Assembly (NCBI GenBank): GCA_900316805.1
Contig: ONEJ01000100.1
Coordinates: forward strand, 1-51,846
Reading direction: 5' to 3'
DNA from: an uncultured Lachnospiraceae bacterium
Lineage (GTDB): Bacteria; Bacillota; Clostridia; Lachnospirales; Lachnospiraceae
Length of the DNA stretch: 51,846 nt
Each line of letters begins with the position of its first letter. The first letter of the stretch is position 1. Positions 35,617 through 44,802 of this stretch are shown here, in pieces. The translations under genes were made by a program, and so were the position numbers. The notes beneath the pieces were generated by a model, which saw only the letters and a list, made by a program, of their open reading frames with translations, did no database searches and was not told where the DNA came from.

Positions 35617-36232
35617 AACGGATTTTTACATACTCCTTAATCAACTGTACACATTTCTCACGGCCAACCCTGTCACTGTTGAGCACCAAATCGTAGTTTG
35701 TCGGGTTCGTCCAGTCTTTGCCGGAGGTGTAGTAACTGTAATACCTAGAGCGGTATTTATCCGTTGTCTGGATCAGATAATTGGCACGTTTTTCGGAGAC
35801 ATGCATTTTCTCCATAATTGATTTGACACATGCAGCGCGCGGAGCCTCCACGTACACACTAATCACATTTCTATAATTGCGAAGAATGTCATCCGCACAT
35901 TTTCCTATAATGATGCAACTTTCGGTGTTTGCCAGAGTGCGGATAATATCTGCCTGAATATTGAATACATTCACATCGGATACGAAATCGCGATCCATTG
36001 GCTCCACCACACCACTGACTGGCATCCGACGCATAAAGTTCGCCAGATGCTTTCCCCGAAGTATCTCATCCGTCTCGACAAACACGCTCTCGTCAATTCC
36101 GCTCTGGTCAGAGGCCATTGTGAGAATCTGCCGCTCATAGCAGGGGATCCCAAGCTCTTTTCCAAGACGCGTTCCAATGTCCTTTCCACCGCTTCCGAAT
36201 CCCCTTGCTATCGTAATTACATAATTTCGCAT
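35606..36232 (-). CDS. Cytidylate kinase-like protein
   Basis: A 208-residue P-loop protein of the cytidylate-kinase-like family common in clostridia. ITIARGFGSGGKDIGTRLGKELG is a glycine-rich P-loop variant; CIIIGKCADDILRN and the lid-like RANYLIQTTDKYRSRYYSYYTSGKDW follow. The substrate is unknown; it is not the housekeeping Cmk. It lies 14 bases behind the DUF523 gene at the end of the pyrimidine operon. A nucleotide-kinase role would fit pyrimidine metabolism, but that is only suggestive. Confidence 0.82.
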   Translation of the reverse strand: MRNYVITIARGFGSGGKDIGTRLGKELGIPCYERQILTMASDQSGIDESVFVETDEILRGKHLANFMRRMPVSGVVEPMDRDFVSDVNVFNIQADIIRTLANTESCIIIGKCADDILRNYRNVISVYVEAPRAACVKSIMEKMHVSEKRANYLIQTTDKYRSRYYSYYTSGKDWTNPTNYDLVLNSDRVGREKCVQLIKEYVKIRFEE

Positions 36233-36246
36233 GTTCTTACCTCCCG

Positions 36247-36717
36247 CTACTGTGCTTCAAGCTCCGCCAGAAAAACTGCTGCTTCATCTATATCTTCCTC
36301 GCCAAAAACTATAAATCCGGCATTTCTCAGATACTCGACCGCCAGTCCCTGCCCCGGAACCTTTGTGTCTGTAAAAGTTCCGTCATAAATAAACTTGCTG
36401 CCACAGGACGGACTGTCCTGTTTCATAATACAAAATGCAACATCTTCAGACTGTGCTAACCGCAATGCCTCTTTCGCACCCTTCGTATATTCCTCAGTCA
36501 CATCCCGCCCGGTCTGTGCCTGTACATGAATCCCATCAATGCGCTGGGAATCAGGGCGTGGGGTCGGAAGCCCTCCAAAGACCTCCGGACACACCGGAAT
36601 CAGACGCCCCTGCGCTTTCCACTCGAGGAAACGCGGGTCTGTCTCTGTCGTATCACCGCCGTCGTATCGGACAATCTCTCCACCATACAGGCATTTGCTC
36701 ACTAGAATCTTCTTCAT
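36247..36717 (-). CDS. DUF523-family protein
   Basis: A 156-residue protein of the DUF523 family: KKILVSKCLYGGEIVRYDGG, LIPVCPEVFGGLPTPRPDSQRI, and FCIMKQDSPSCGSKFIYDGTFTDTKVPGQGL. The conserved cysteines (in SKCL, PVCPE and SPSCG) suggest metal or Fe-S binding. Function unknown. The ATG at 36717 is preferred over 36732 because GAGG lies ahead of it. Probably cotranscribed with the carbamoylase upstream (63-base gap). Confidence 0.85.
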   Translation of the reverse strand: MKKILVSKCLYGGEIVRYDGGDTTETDPRFLEWKAQGRLIPVCPEVFGGLPTPRPDSQRIDGIHVQAQTGRDVTEEYTKGAKEALRLAQSEDVAFCIMKQDSPSCGSKFIYDGTFTDTKVPGQGLAVEYLRNAGFIVFGEEDIDEAAVFLAELEAQ

Positions 36718-36780
36718 CACTTCTGACCTCATTTCTTACAAACATAATTTCTATCTGCCCCTGAATCGCAACCACAATCT

Positions 36781-38043
36781 TTACTGTTCGTCTGCCTTGA
36801 GCACGGCATTCAACATAACGGATGCGCCTTCCGTACAGTGTTCCGGTGAGGAGTACTCTGGCTCACAATGGGATAATCCATCCCTGGACTGTACGAAGAT
36901 CATGGTTGCCGGGAGCATGTATGCGGCAAACTGTGCATCATGTCCGGCACCGGAATGAATGTACTGGTGTGATACGCCAAGTTCTTCTGCAGCTTCCTTA
37001 ACGAAACCAACCAGCTTCTTATCCCAATATACAGTATCACGGTTCCAAGCCTTTACGACTTCGCAGGTACAGCCTGCCCATGTCTTTTCCGCACAGCTCT
37101 TTACGATTGCAAGAACCTGCTCAAGCACCTTCGGATCCTCATGTCTTGCATCAAATGAAAAATCAAAGAAATCAGGTACACAGGTATGTACACATGGATG
37201 ACAAACCACCTCGCCGGTTGTGTATACAAGCTCCGGATAGCCCAGCTTATCAATCTCCTCATGGAGATAGCAAAGTGCCTGTGATGCAGCTAAAAATGCA
37301 TCCTTTCTCTTTGGCATCGGGAAGGTCCCCGCATGAGTGGTCTGCCCATAGAATTTCAGGCGGTAATTAAACATACCGAGTACACAGTCAACGACACCGA
37401 TATCATTTCCCGCATCCTCAAGGATTGGACCCTGCTCGATATGTGTCTCAAAGTAGTACTCATATTTTTCCGGAGAGAGACGATACTTCTTATCTCCTTT
37501 GAACCCGGATTTTTCCAGTGCCTCACCGAAAGTGCTTGTATTGTCAAGAATGCTCTTCGAATTCATCATGTCTTCATATTTGAACTTGCTGCGGATATCT
37601 TCCGGCAGATAATCGTAGCATACAATTCCGGAACACATCATTGCCGGTGGATAGAGAGAACCTTCCTCATTTGTCCAGATCATCGCTGTAAGAGGATGCT
37701 TATGTGGAATGTTGTTCTCCGCAACGGTCTCAAGTACCTCCATCGCAGACATGACACCTAAGATTCCATCATAATTTCCGCCATTTTTTACAGAATCACA
37801 GTGAGATGCCATCACAATTCTCTTTGCATCCGGATCGCTTCCCGGGAGCGTTGCGTACATGTTGGCAACATCGTCAATTTCGATTGTTGCTCCGATTGCT
37901 TCCATGCGCTTTTTAAATTCATTTCTTGCCATAATCGCTTCCGGAGACAGGGAATAGCGGGTAATTCCGCCATGTCCGGCATCTCCAAACTGTGAAAATG
38001 TTTTAATCTTATCTGTCATTCGTTCCAAACTGCATGTATACAT
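36781..38043 (-). CDS. M20-family N-carbamoyl amidohydrolase (beta-ureidopropionase candidate)
   Basis: A 420-residue di-zinc amidohydrolase of the M20 / allantoate amidohydrolase / N-carbamoyl-amino-acid hydrolase group. Metal and substrate motifs: MASHCDSVKNGGNYDGILGV, WTNEEGSLYPP, FETHIEQGPILED, a dimerisation domain with GQTTHAGTFPMPKRKDAFLAA, and a C-terminal SGAGHDAQFAAYMLPATMIFVQSRDGLSHCEPE. Bacterial beta-ureidopropionases belong to this group. Placed behind PreA and dihydropyrimidinase, the likely reaction is N-carbamoyl-beta-alanine to beta-alanine, CO2 and NH3. I chose the ATG at 38043, with AAGGAAGG upstream, not 38085. Confidence 0.9.
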   Translation of the reverse strand: MYTCSLERMTDKIKTFSQFGDAGHGGITRYSLSPEAIMARNEFKKRMEAIGATIEIDDVANMYATLPGSDPDAKRIVMASHCDSVKNGGNYDGILGVMSAMEVLETVAENNIPHKHPLTAMIWTNEEGSLYPPAMMCSGIVCYDYLPEDIRSKFKYEDMMNSKSILDNTSTFGEALEKSGFKGDKKYRLSPEKYEYYFETHIEQGPILEDAGNDIGVVDCVLGMFNYRLKFYGQTTHAGTFPMPKRKDAFLAASQALCYLHEEIDKLGYPELVYTTGEVVCHPCVHTCVPDFFDFSFDARHEDPKVLEQVLAIVKSCAEKTWAGCTCEVVKAWNRDTVYWDKKLVGFVKEAAEELGVSHQYIHSGAGHDAQFAAYMLPATMIFVQSRDGLSHCEPEYSSPEHCTEGASVMLNAVLKADEQ

Positions 38044-38090
38044 AATCTGCACCTTCCTTTTCGTTAATTCATATTTAATAGTCACACTTA

Positions 38091-39572
38091 TTATTTATCC
38101 ACGCGGGTTCCGGCGGTAATCGATCCGGTCGGACAAACCAGCTTACACAGCTGACATCCCACACACTTCTTCGGATCCATGACCGGCTGCCGATTTTCAT
38201 CCATGCGAAGTGCCTGATGCCCACCGTCAAAGCAGGACAGATAACATCTGCCACAGCCGACACAGCTGCTGCGGTTAAACCGCGGATACTCGATACTATG
38301 ACGATTCACAGCCTCCGCCGGCACCACATTCGGCAATGCCTTTCCAACGATTTCACGAATGGACCGGGCACCAATACTGGTAAGATAATCCGTCATTCCT
38401 TCTATCATATCCTCGATAATACGATAGCCATACTGCATAACGCTGGTGGTTACCTGCACCGTCTCACATCCAAGAGCCATAAACTCTGCCGCATCTCTCC
38501 ATGTCTCAATACCACCCATACCACTTACCGGCACATCCCGGAGTCTGGCATCCTTTTTCAGATCGTGGATAAAACGCAGCGCAATTGGCTTGACTGCCTT
38601 GCCGGAATATCCACCCACTGCCGACTTTCCATCTACATCTGGTGCGGAAGCGAAGGATTCCAGATCAATATTCATCACACTCTTAATTGTGTTGATTGCC
38701 GCCAGTCCATCCGCACCGGACTGAATAGCCGCGTGTGCCGGAATCTCCATGCGGGTGATATTCGGTGTCATTTTGGCAAGAATCGGAAGCTTTGTTCCCC
38801 GTCTTGTTGCAGCTGTATATCTTGCAACAAGCTCAGGGTTTGTTCCCACATCACTGCCCAGTCCCTCACCCACCATCTGCGGACAGGAGAAATTACACTC
38901 AATAATATCGGCTCCAGCCGCTTCCATCAGTTCTGAGAGCTTTGTCCACTCAGTCTCATTTTGTCCCATAATGGACGCTATAATAACCTTTGTAGGATAA
39001 TCCTTTTTCAGCTGCTTTAGATATCCCAGGTTTTCCTCCAGCGTGTGATCGGAAATCTGCTCGATATTTTTAAACCCTACAAATGGATTATTCTCCTTTT
39101 CAAGCGCTGCAAATCGCGGCGATACTTCTTCCGGGACAAACAGACCGATCGTCTTAAACGCGACCCCAGCCCATCCCATTTCAAATGCCTTTGCCACCAT
39201 CTCATAATTGCTTCCCACCACGGAGGATGAGAGGAAAAATGGATTCTCACAGTGTACACCGCAAAAATCAATGGACAAATCTACCGTACTTTCCTTCGAA
39301 GCATCTTCCTCTATGCCGGAAAAAAGCATCGGAATATCAATTCCCCTGTCAATCCGGCTGCGGGTGCAGGCATCCACACAGGGTGCACTGCAGCCTTCAC
39401 ACGGATTACTTTTTCCTAATTTTCTTGCCGCTCCGGTTACATTTTCGAAACGAAGTGAGCGGACAATATCAGCAACTGCAAGCCCTTTCGGGCAACAGCT
39501 GCTGCAGGGAGCGTCCTGACACAACAGGCATCTGCTCGTCTCACTCTTTCTTTTTAACTGTTCATATGCCAT
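38091..39572 (-). CDS. preA: PreA-like dihydropyrimidine dehydrogenase with extra N-terminal Fe-S domain
   Basis: A 493-residue protein. Residues about 10-75 form a cysteine-rich domain ([17 protein letters not shown], then [16 protein letters not shown]) like domain I of mammalian DPD or the start of PreT/GltD. Residues about 100-400 are the DHODH-type FMN barrel ([41 protein letters not shown] with the active-site Cys; [16 protein letters not shown]). The end carries two 4Fe-4S motifs ([11 protein letters not shown] and [14 protein letters not shown]). It should reduce uracil and thymine to the dihydro forms. The FAD and NAD(P)H domains (II and III of DPD; PreT in bacteria) are absent here and nearby, so the electron donor is open. 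RBS AGGAGG. Confidence 0.92.
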   Translation of the reverse strand: MAYEQLKRKSETSRCLLCQDAPCSSCCPKGLAVADIVRSLRFENVTGAARKLGKSNPCEGCSAPCVDACTRSRIDRGIDIPMLFSGIEEDASKESTVDLSIDFCGVHCENPFFLSSSVVGSNYEMVAKAFEMGWAGVAFKTIGLFVPEEVSPRFAALEKENNPFVGFKNIEQISDHTLEENLGYLKQLKKDYPTKVIIASIMGQNETEWTKLSELMEAAGADIIECNFSCPQMVGEGLGSDVGTNPELVARYTAATRRGTKLPILAKMTPNITRMEIPAHAAIQSGADGLAAINTIKSVMNIDLESFASAPDVDGKSAVGGYSGKAVKPIALRFIHDLKKDARLRDVPVSGMGGIETWRDAAEFMALGCETVQVTTSVMQYGYRIIEDMIEGMTDYLTSIGARSIREIVGKALPNVVPAEAVNRHSIEYPRFNRSSCVGCGRCYLSCFDGGHQALRMDENRQPVMDPKKCVGCQLCKLVCPTGSITAGTRVDK

Positions 39573-39593
39573 TGCATCATCCTCCTTCTTTAC

Positions 39594-40961
39594 CTATGCT
39601 CTTTTTGCACGTTTTACAAAATTGCCCATACCAGGCGTTCCAACATAATCTCCGTTATCGTAAACCAGCTTGCCACGAAGATAGGTCTGTACCGGATAAC
39701 CGTGGAGCTTTTTGCCCTCCCAGATTGTGTGATCATAATCGGAATGCATATTGTCCACGCTGATCGTGAAATCCTTATCTTTATCATAGATTACGATGTC
39801 AGCATCTTTTCCAACTGCAATCGCGCCTTTGTTTTCACAGCCGAAAATTTTTGCCACGTTGGTGGAGCAAACCTCTACAACCCGCTCGAAAGAAAGCTTG
39901 CCGGTATTTGCCGCATCCAGCATATATGGATAAAGATTCTCAACGCCGGCACAACCATTTGGAATTTTGGTAAAGTCATCCTTACCCCAATCCTTTTCAT
40001 AGCTCTGGAATGGACAGTGATCTGTTGCCACAGTATCAATGAAACCTGCCTTCAGCGCAGTCCACAATGCGTCCTGGCTCTCCTGCCCCTTCATAGGAGG
40101 CGAGCAGACGAAATTGCGGCCGTCCTCCCGCTTATATACATCGCAGGTAAATTCAAGATACTGCGGACATGTCTCGATCAGAACCTCATGTCCCTCTTCC
40201 TTTGCCTTGATGCATGCTTCAAGTCCTTCCTTGTCTGCCATATGTACGAGATACACTGGGGTATCCAGATGGCTTGCCCAGTGAACAACCCGCTTGTCAG
40301 CCTCTGCCTCCACAAACTCAGGACGGCTCATATAGTGATACCATGCAGAGGTTTTGCCCTCTTTTAAGTACTGCTCTGTACGCAAATCGATTAAATCCGG
40401 ATTCTCTGCGTGAACATTAATCATGGCACCAAGTTCTTTGGCGCGAAGAAGAAGTCTTGCAAGCATTCCGTCATCAACCATCATGCCTTCCTTTTTATAA
40501 ACCAGAAAGCACTTGAAGCTTGTAATACCTTCTGAAACAGCCTGCTCCATCTCATCTAAAATCTCTCCATCATTAAGATCGGTGATGCAGCAGTGAAATG
40601 CATAATCACAGCATGCATCTTTTTCCAGAATCTCTTTCTTGGAATTCACCAGTCCCAGAATGGTCTCTCCCTTGTGCTGTACCGGATAATCAAAAATGGT
40701 GGTAACGCCGCCACACACGGCTGCTCTTGTTCCGGACAGATAACTGTCTGCCGAAACAGTTCCACCAAACGGCATCGCCATGTGTGTGTGGGCATCGAGT
40801 GCGCCAGGCAGCACAAGCCTGCCTGTCGCATCTACAACCTGATCCGCACTAAACGGAAGATTCTTTCCAATTGCTACAATTTTTCCACCGTCCACTGCAA
40901 CATCAGACACAAAGCTCTCTGTCGCGGTAACAACAGTTCCACCTTTAATCAGTAATTCCAT
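39594..40961 (-). CDS. Dihydropyrimidinase
   Basis: A 455-residue amidohydrolase-superfamily enzyme. The metal site is given by ALDAHTHMAMPFGG, the carbamylated Lys in GITSFKCFLVYK, His in VHAENPDLI and VHMADKEG, and Asp in VATDHCPFQSYEKDWG. C-terminal small domain as in D-hydantoinases. It opens the ring of dihydrouracil or dihydrothymine to N-carbamoyl-beta-amino acids. It starts 14 bases behind the binding-protein gene with GAAGGAAG, and is followed by preA after 21 bases. A hydantoinase activity is a possible alternative, but the preA neighbour favours pyrimidines. Confidence 0.95.
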   Translation of the reverse strand: MELLIKGGTVVTATESFVSDVAVDGGKIVAIGKNLPFSADQVVDATGRLVLPGALDAHTHMAMPFGGTVSADSYLSGTRAAVCGGVTTIFDYPVQHKGETILGLVNSKKEILEKDACCDYAFHCCITDLNDGEILDEMEQAVSEGITSFKCFLVYKKEGMMVDDGMLARLLLRAKELGAMINVHAENPDLIDLRTEQYLKEGKTSAWYHYMSRPEFVEAEADKRVVHWASHLDTPVYLVHMADKEGLEACIKAKEEGHEVLIETCPQYLEFTCDVYKREDGRNFVCSPPMKGQESQDALWTALKAGFIDTVATDHCPFQSYEKDWGKDDFTKIPNGCAGVENLYPYMLDAANTGKLSFERVVEVCSTNVAKIFGCENKGAIAVGKDADIVIYDKDKDFTISVDNMHSDYDHTIWEGKKLHGYPVQTYLRGKLVYDNGDYVGTPGMGNFVKRAKRA

Positions 40962-40975
40962 ACTTCCTTCATCTC

Positions 40976-42136
40976 CTATTCCGCTTTGAAGTTGTCATAC
41001 TTATATACTAATGTCATTCCGGATCTCTGGTAGATCTGTGCAATCTCCACCAGATCCATTCCACCGGCATCTGCAACTGCCATATTTGTCGGCCATGTTA
41101 CACCAAAGTCAACAGTTCCATTATTTACGGCTGTTGTCTCGGAGATATCACCACCACCAGATACGATGTTAACTTTCAGACCAACCTCATCATAGTAACC
41201 CTTTGCATCTGCAACATAATAGCCCATGAACTGTGCCTGCGGCAGCCACTTGAGCTGGATAGATACTTCGCTCTTTTCCACGTCGAACTTGCCGTCAGAA
41301 GAACCGGTTGCAGCCTCATAAAAACTGGTATCGCGGATATCATCCAGCGTCAACTTTGAAAAAGCATCCTGTGCTGCGGAATCATCCAATGTCACATACT
41401 TCTTTGCAATATCCAGTGTCTGCTGCATTGCCGCATCATCAATCTTACCAACCTCACTTACAGAATTGCCGTTCATGTCCGTGGAAACAAGCTTTGCCAC
41501 CTCTCCAGCCATGTATAACTGGTGATCCTGCGATACAGAAGAACCTGCCTCATATACGATCTGTGCTGCCTCCTCCGGATTCGCAACTGCATATTCCCAG
41601 CCCTTAAGGGATGCATACAAGAATGCCTTTACGGTCTCTGGATTTTCTGCAGCAAAGCTCTTCTTACAGAAAATGTTATCTTCCAGCATAGCAACACCCT
41701 CATCGTTCATATCAATATATCCAACCGTATCACCATAGCCGTATCCACCATCGTAATTGTTCTTTACCAGACCAAGCTCGTTGTAGGTCATAGCAGATGC
41801 CAAGGTACTGGAGTCATCATCAAAGGCATCCATGGTAAAATCTTCGCTCAAATACTCTGTCGGAAGGCCGTACTTGGCAAGGAGAGCAAGAATCTCATAT
41901 TCGTTTCCGATTCCCCAATTGCTGACCTTCCCTTCGCCTGCTGACTTCTTGATAATCTCTTCGTTGCTCATTACGGCGGCTTCGCTATCTGCTGAACCGC
42001 TCTCTGATGTACTCTGTGTTCCTGCGGGGGGTTCACTCTTGGTCTCACTGGATGAGGAACCACATCCAGTCATCATTGCAACTGTGATTACCGCCGCAAG
42101 GGACATACTCATTAATTTTAATGTTCTCTTCTTCAT
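40976..42136 (-). CDS. Circularly permuted NMT1/THI5-type substrate-binding lipoprotein
   Basis: A 386-residue lipoprotein (signal to MTGC, lipid Cys25; Ser/Glu-rich linker to about 60). The mature part is in the wrong order. Residues about 65-280 hold what is normally the second part of the family (NWGIGNEYEILALLAKYG, ASAMTYNELGLV, GVAMLEDNIFCKK, ASLKGWEYAVANPEEAAQIV). After a short linker (GSSDGKFDVEKS) the last 97 residues are the normal N-terminus (VSIQLKWLPQAQFMGYYVAD, then VDFGVTWPTNMAVA and IAQIYQRSGMTLV). Relatives such as ThiY and RibY bind pyrimidine or flavin-like ligands. Here it should present pyrimidines to the two permeases upstream. RBS AGGAGG. Confidence 0.93.
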   Translation of the reverse strand: MKKRTLKLMSMSLAAVITVAMMTGCGSSSSETKSEPPAGTQSTSESGSADSEAAVMSNEEIIKKSAGEGKVSNWGIGNEYEILALLAKYGLPTEYLSEDFTMDAFDDDSSTLASAMTYNELGLVKNNYDGGYGYGDTVGYIDMNDEGVAMLEDNIFCKKSFAAENPETVKAFLYASLKGWEYAVANPEEAAQIVYEAGSSVSQDHQLYMAGEVAKLVSTDMNGNSVSEVGKIDDAAMQQTLDIAKKYVTLDDSAAQDAFSKLTLDDIRDTSFYEAATGSSDGKFDVEKSEVSIQLKWLPQAQFMGYYVADAKGYYDEVGLKVNIVSGGGDISETTAVNNGTVDFGVTWPTNMAVADAGGMDLVEIAQIYQRSGMTLVYKYDNFKAE

Positions 42137-42242
42137 AATTTTGTCCTCCTAAATTTTTTTATATTAAATATTTTTGTTACCATGAAGTGAAATATGCGAA
42201 TTACTTCGCTGCTGAATTATTACTGTTTCTGCGCCTCCGCGA

Positions 42243-43082
42243 TTAGTGGTAGCGCCGAAGGAGAATACTCTGTACAATCACCAGCACCACATAGGAAACG
42301 ATGCCGAGAATACACGCCGTTGCAATGTATGCCCAGGCGGTTGGATACTGTGCCAGTACAATGTTCTCTCGAATCTGTCTGCCGACACCAATGATATATT
42401 CCGCAAAGTACTCACTGACGATTGCGGTCATAATACTTGCCGGTACCGATACCTTGAGTGCAACAAATATGTATGGTACTGAATTGGGAAGCTGAAGCTT
42501 CAAAAGGGTTGTTCGCTTTTTTGCTGCGTAAGTCGCCATCAGATCTTTTGCGTAGGGTTTTAATTCTGTCAGTCCCCGATAGGCATTCAGACTCATATTT
42601 GCCGCTGCAATCAGCATGACTACCAGAATTTTTGCAACCATGCTTCGTATGCTGGCATCATCGGACACATCCTTGGTCCAGTTATTCATAACGGGTGCCA
42701 GTGCCACAACAGGAATTGATGCAAAGGCACCGATGACACTGAGGCCACCCTTTCCGGCTCTTGGAAAAAACGCTGCGAGAATGGCGATTCCATAGCCCAG
42801 CAGACTTCCGACTGCCAAACCTGCAAGTGCAACGGTCATGGTTGCCACCACGTTCTCCCAGATCTTTCCGATATTTTCCATAAAAATCGTTTTAATCCTG
42901 CCGAGAAGAGGAAGGGTAAAGGTGTCGGTTTTAAACCAGTGATGAAGCACCTGGGTCTGCCAGAGCGCCAGAATTATGATTCCCAGTAAAACCGGCAGTA
43001 TAATGGTTGCCGCAGCCTGTAGCTTTTTATTTTCCTGCATCCGCCGATACAGACTTTTTGGTCTCTTTCTTTTCTGGGCCAT
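42243..43082 (-). CDS. ABC transporter permease (second)
   Basis: A 279-residue SsuC/TauC/ThiX-type permease with about six membrane helices and the cytoplasmic coupling loop AAKKRTTLLKLQLPNSVPYIFVALKVSVPASIMTAIV (here given in full only as a location, about residues 185-220). The start follows the first permease by one base. It forms a heterodimeric channel with that permease and is driven by the ATPase at 43923-44714. The 106-base gap to the binding-protein gene has only a weak GAAGT/ACTTC dyad. Confidence 0.9.
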   Translation of the reverse strand: MAQKRKRPKSLYRRMQENKKLQAAATIILPVLLGIIILALWQTQVLHHWFKTDTFTLPLLGRIKTIFMENIGKIWENVVATMTVALAGLAVGSLLGYGIAILAAFFPRAGKGGLSVIGAFASIPVVALAPVMNNWTKDVSDDASIRSMVAKILVVMLIAAANMSLNAYRGLTELKPYAKDLMATYAAKKRTTLLKLQLPNSVPYIFVALKVSVPASIMTAIVSEYFAEYIIGVGRQIRENIVLAQYPTAWAYIATACILGIVSYVVLVIVQSILLRRYH

Positions 43083-43083
43083 C

Positions 43084-43923
43084 CTAATTTCCTCCCTTCA
43101 TCCTTCTTACCTTTCGCATTCCCCGTTTTTCCGGTGAAATCAGATTTTCAATCCAGTTCATCAAATAGCTGCTGAAAATACCAATGAATGCACTGAAGAA
43201 CACAATTAACCAGAATACGTATATGGACATCGCATGCTTCAAAGACTGGGAGAGCATACATCCCATTCCTCCATCACCTTGAAGTGTATCCACAAGAATG
43301 GATGCGGTAATTGCCATCGGTGCTGCAATCTTTGTTCCCGTGAAAAAGTACGGTATTGCAGAAGGAATCAGCACTTTGGTGTAAATCGTGTGTTTTTTTG
43401 CTGCGTAGGTATACATCAGATCATATTTATCTTTATCCACGGATTTAAAACCTGCCAACGTGTTTGTCGCAACGGGATAAAAGCTTAAGATTGCAGCAAT
43501 CACAATACGGCTCTTATTGATATCCCCTGTTATTGAGAGGACGATCGGCGCCAACCCCAATACCGGAATCAACTGAATCAGCATCAGATACGGGAACAAC
43601 ATTTTCTCACAAAAGCCTGACAGTTTCATTAACAGTGCAAGCAGAAAACCGGCTGCCGTACCAAGTGCAAATCCTAGGAGTGCTCTTAAAATCGTTGCCC
43701 TCGCACTGGTCAGTACCACCATGGTTGCCGTCATTCCGGAAGAAACCTTATTTCCGGAAAATGCTGCCGCAATAATCTGATACAGATGTGGTAAAATGTT
43801 TTCCGGCGACCTCTTCGTTATGGAAACAACAACGGCTCCAATCTCCCACGCTGCAATCAGCAGAAGAATCCAAAGAACAGTTGATACCCATTTTTTATCA
43901 AAAAGTTTACTTATTTTCTTCAT
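43084..43923 (-). CDS. ABC transporter permease (first)
   Basis: A 279-residue permease of the same family, about six helices, with the coupling loop at about residues 175-205 (AKKHTIYTKVLIPSAIPYFFTG). It overlaps the ATPase stop by one base (ATGA-type overlap), so the two are translationally coupled. Being of equal length to the next gene but clearly diverged, the pair probably arose by an old duplication. Confidence 0.9.
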   Translation of the reverse strand: MKKISKLFDKKWVSTVLWILLLIAAWEIGAVVVSITKRSPENILPHLYQIIAAAFSGNKVSSGMTATMVVLTSARATILRALLGFALGTAAGFLLALLMKLSGFCEKMLFPYLMLIQLIPVLGLAPIVLSITGDINKSRIVIAAILSFYPVATNTLAGFKSVDKDKYDLMYTYAAKKHTIYTKVLIPSAIPYFFTGTKIAAPMAITASILVDTLQGDGGMGCMLSQSLKHAMSIYVFWLIVFFSAFIGIFSSYLMNWIENLISPEKRGMRKVRRMKGGN

Positions 43924-44714
43924 TAAACACTGCCCCCTTCAAAGCTGTTGCGAACTTTAAGTACCAGCTCGTTAAAGTGCTGCGTCTCCTTCATTTCCAG
44001 CGTTCTCGGTCTGGGAAGATCCACATCCACCACTGCGGATAATCTTCCCGGATGCGGAGATAACACACAAATCCGATCGGACAGGAACACCGCCTCCTGA
44101 ATATTGTGGGTAACAAAAATAACCGTCTTGTTTGTTTTCCGCCAGATACGAAGCAGATCCTCATGCAATTTTTCTTTGGTGAACTCATCCAAAGCTGAGA
44201 ACGGCTCATCCATTAAAAGAATTTCCGGCCGGATTCCAAAGGCTCTCGCAATATTTACTCTCTGCTGCATTCCACCACTCAGCTGCTTTGGAAAATGATT
44301 GGCAAAATCTTTTAATCCTACCATTTCCAACATCTTGCCTGCCCGCTCGGAGCGTTCCTCTTTGGACTGGTACATAATCTCAAGGGGTAGCTCCACATTT
44401 TTTTTAACGGTTCGCCAGTCGAATAATACCGGCTGCTGAAATACAAAACCGAATTTCTGTTGAAGTCGTACTTCCTTCGGAGTCATTCCTCCAATTCGTA
44501 CGGTTCCCTCTGTCGGCTCCTGCAAATCTGCTATACTTCGTAGTAATGTTGTCTTACCACATCCGGAAGGTCCAAGCAGTGAAATGAACTCTCCTTTATA
44601 GATGTCAAGATTAACGCCGGTCAGTGCCTGTACATCGTTTCCTGCGTTATCCTGAAATGTTACACCCAGATCTTTGATCTGTATTTCAATTTCTCTTCCC
44701 TGCAATTCACCCAT
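43923..44714 (-). CDS. ABC transporter ATP-binding protein
   Basis: A 263-residue ATPase of the SsuB/TauB/ThiZ type. Walker A is LLGPSGCGKTTLLRS, the Q loop FVFQQPVLFDWRTVKKN, the signature LSGGMQQRVNIARAF, Walker B ILLMDEPFSALDEF and the H loop VTHNIQEAVFLSDRI. First gene of the transport and catabolism operon that runs on to 35606. GGAGGG lies eight bases before the ATG. Its leader has an operator dyad, a promoter and a terminator-like hairpin. Confidence 0.95.
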   Translation of the reverse strand: MGELQGREIEIQIKDLGVTFQDNAGNDVQALTGVNLDIYKGEFISLLGPSGCGKTTLLRSIADLQEPTEGTVRIGGMTPKEVRLQQKFGFVFQQPVLFDWRTVKKNVELPLEIMYQSKEERSERAGKMLEMVGLKDFANHFPKQLSGGMQQRVNIARAFGIRPEILLMDEPFSALDEFTKEKLHEDLLRIWRKTNKTVIFVTHNIQEAVFLSDRICVLSPHPGRLSAVVDVDLPRPRTLEMKETQHFNELVLKVRNSFEGGSV

Positions 44715-44741
44715 CTCTTTCCCTCCAGTTTTCTATCAATT

Positions 44742-44790
44742 AAAAAACACGGCAAAGGACTCCTGTCATCAGGCGCCTTTGCCATGTTTT
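44742..44790 (-). terminator. Terminator-like hairpin in the leader of the ABC operon
   Basis: On the minus strand, ACATGGCAAAGG (44787-44776) pairs with CCTTTGCCGTGT (44758-44747); an inner CCTG/CAGG extends the stem, and six Ts follow (44747-44742). It lies between the predicted promoter and the ATPase gene, and also 83 bases past the alcohol dehydrogenase stop, so it may terminate that transcript, attenuate the ABC transcript, or both. Confidence 0.75.
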
Positions 44791-44802
44791 GTGTATGTTG
44801 CA

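Noticed and set aside
42137-42242. Attenuator between permease and binding-protein genes
   Set aside because: Only a five-pair GAAGT/ACTTC dyad without a T run; too weak to call.
40976-44714. Thiamine-precursor (HMP) transporter
   Set aside because: The NMT1/THI5 family suggested it and thiC is in the window, but the operon has no TPP riboswitch and is fused to pyrimidine catabolic genes; uracil-type pyrimidines are the better guess.
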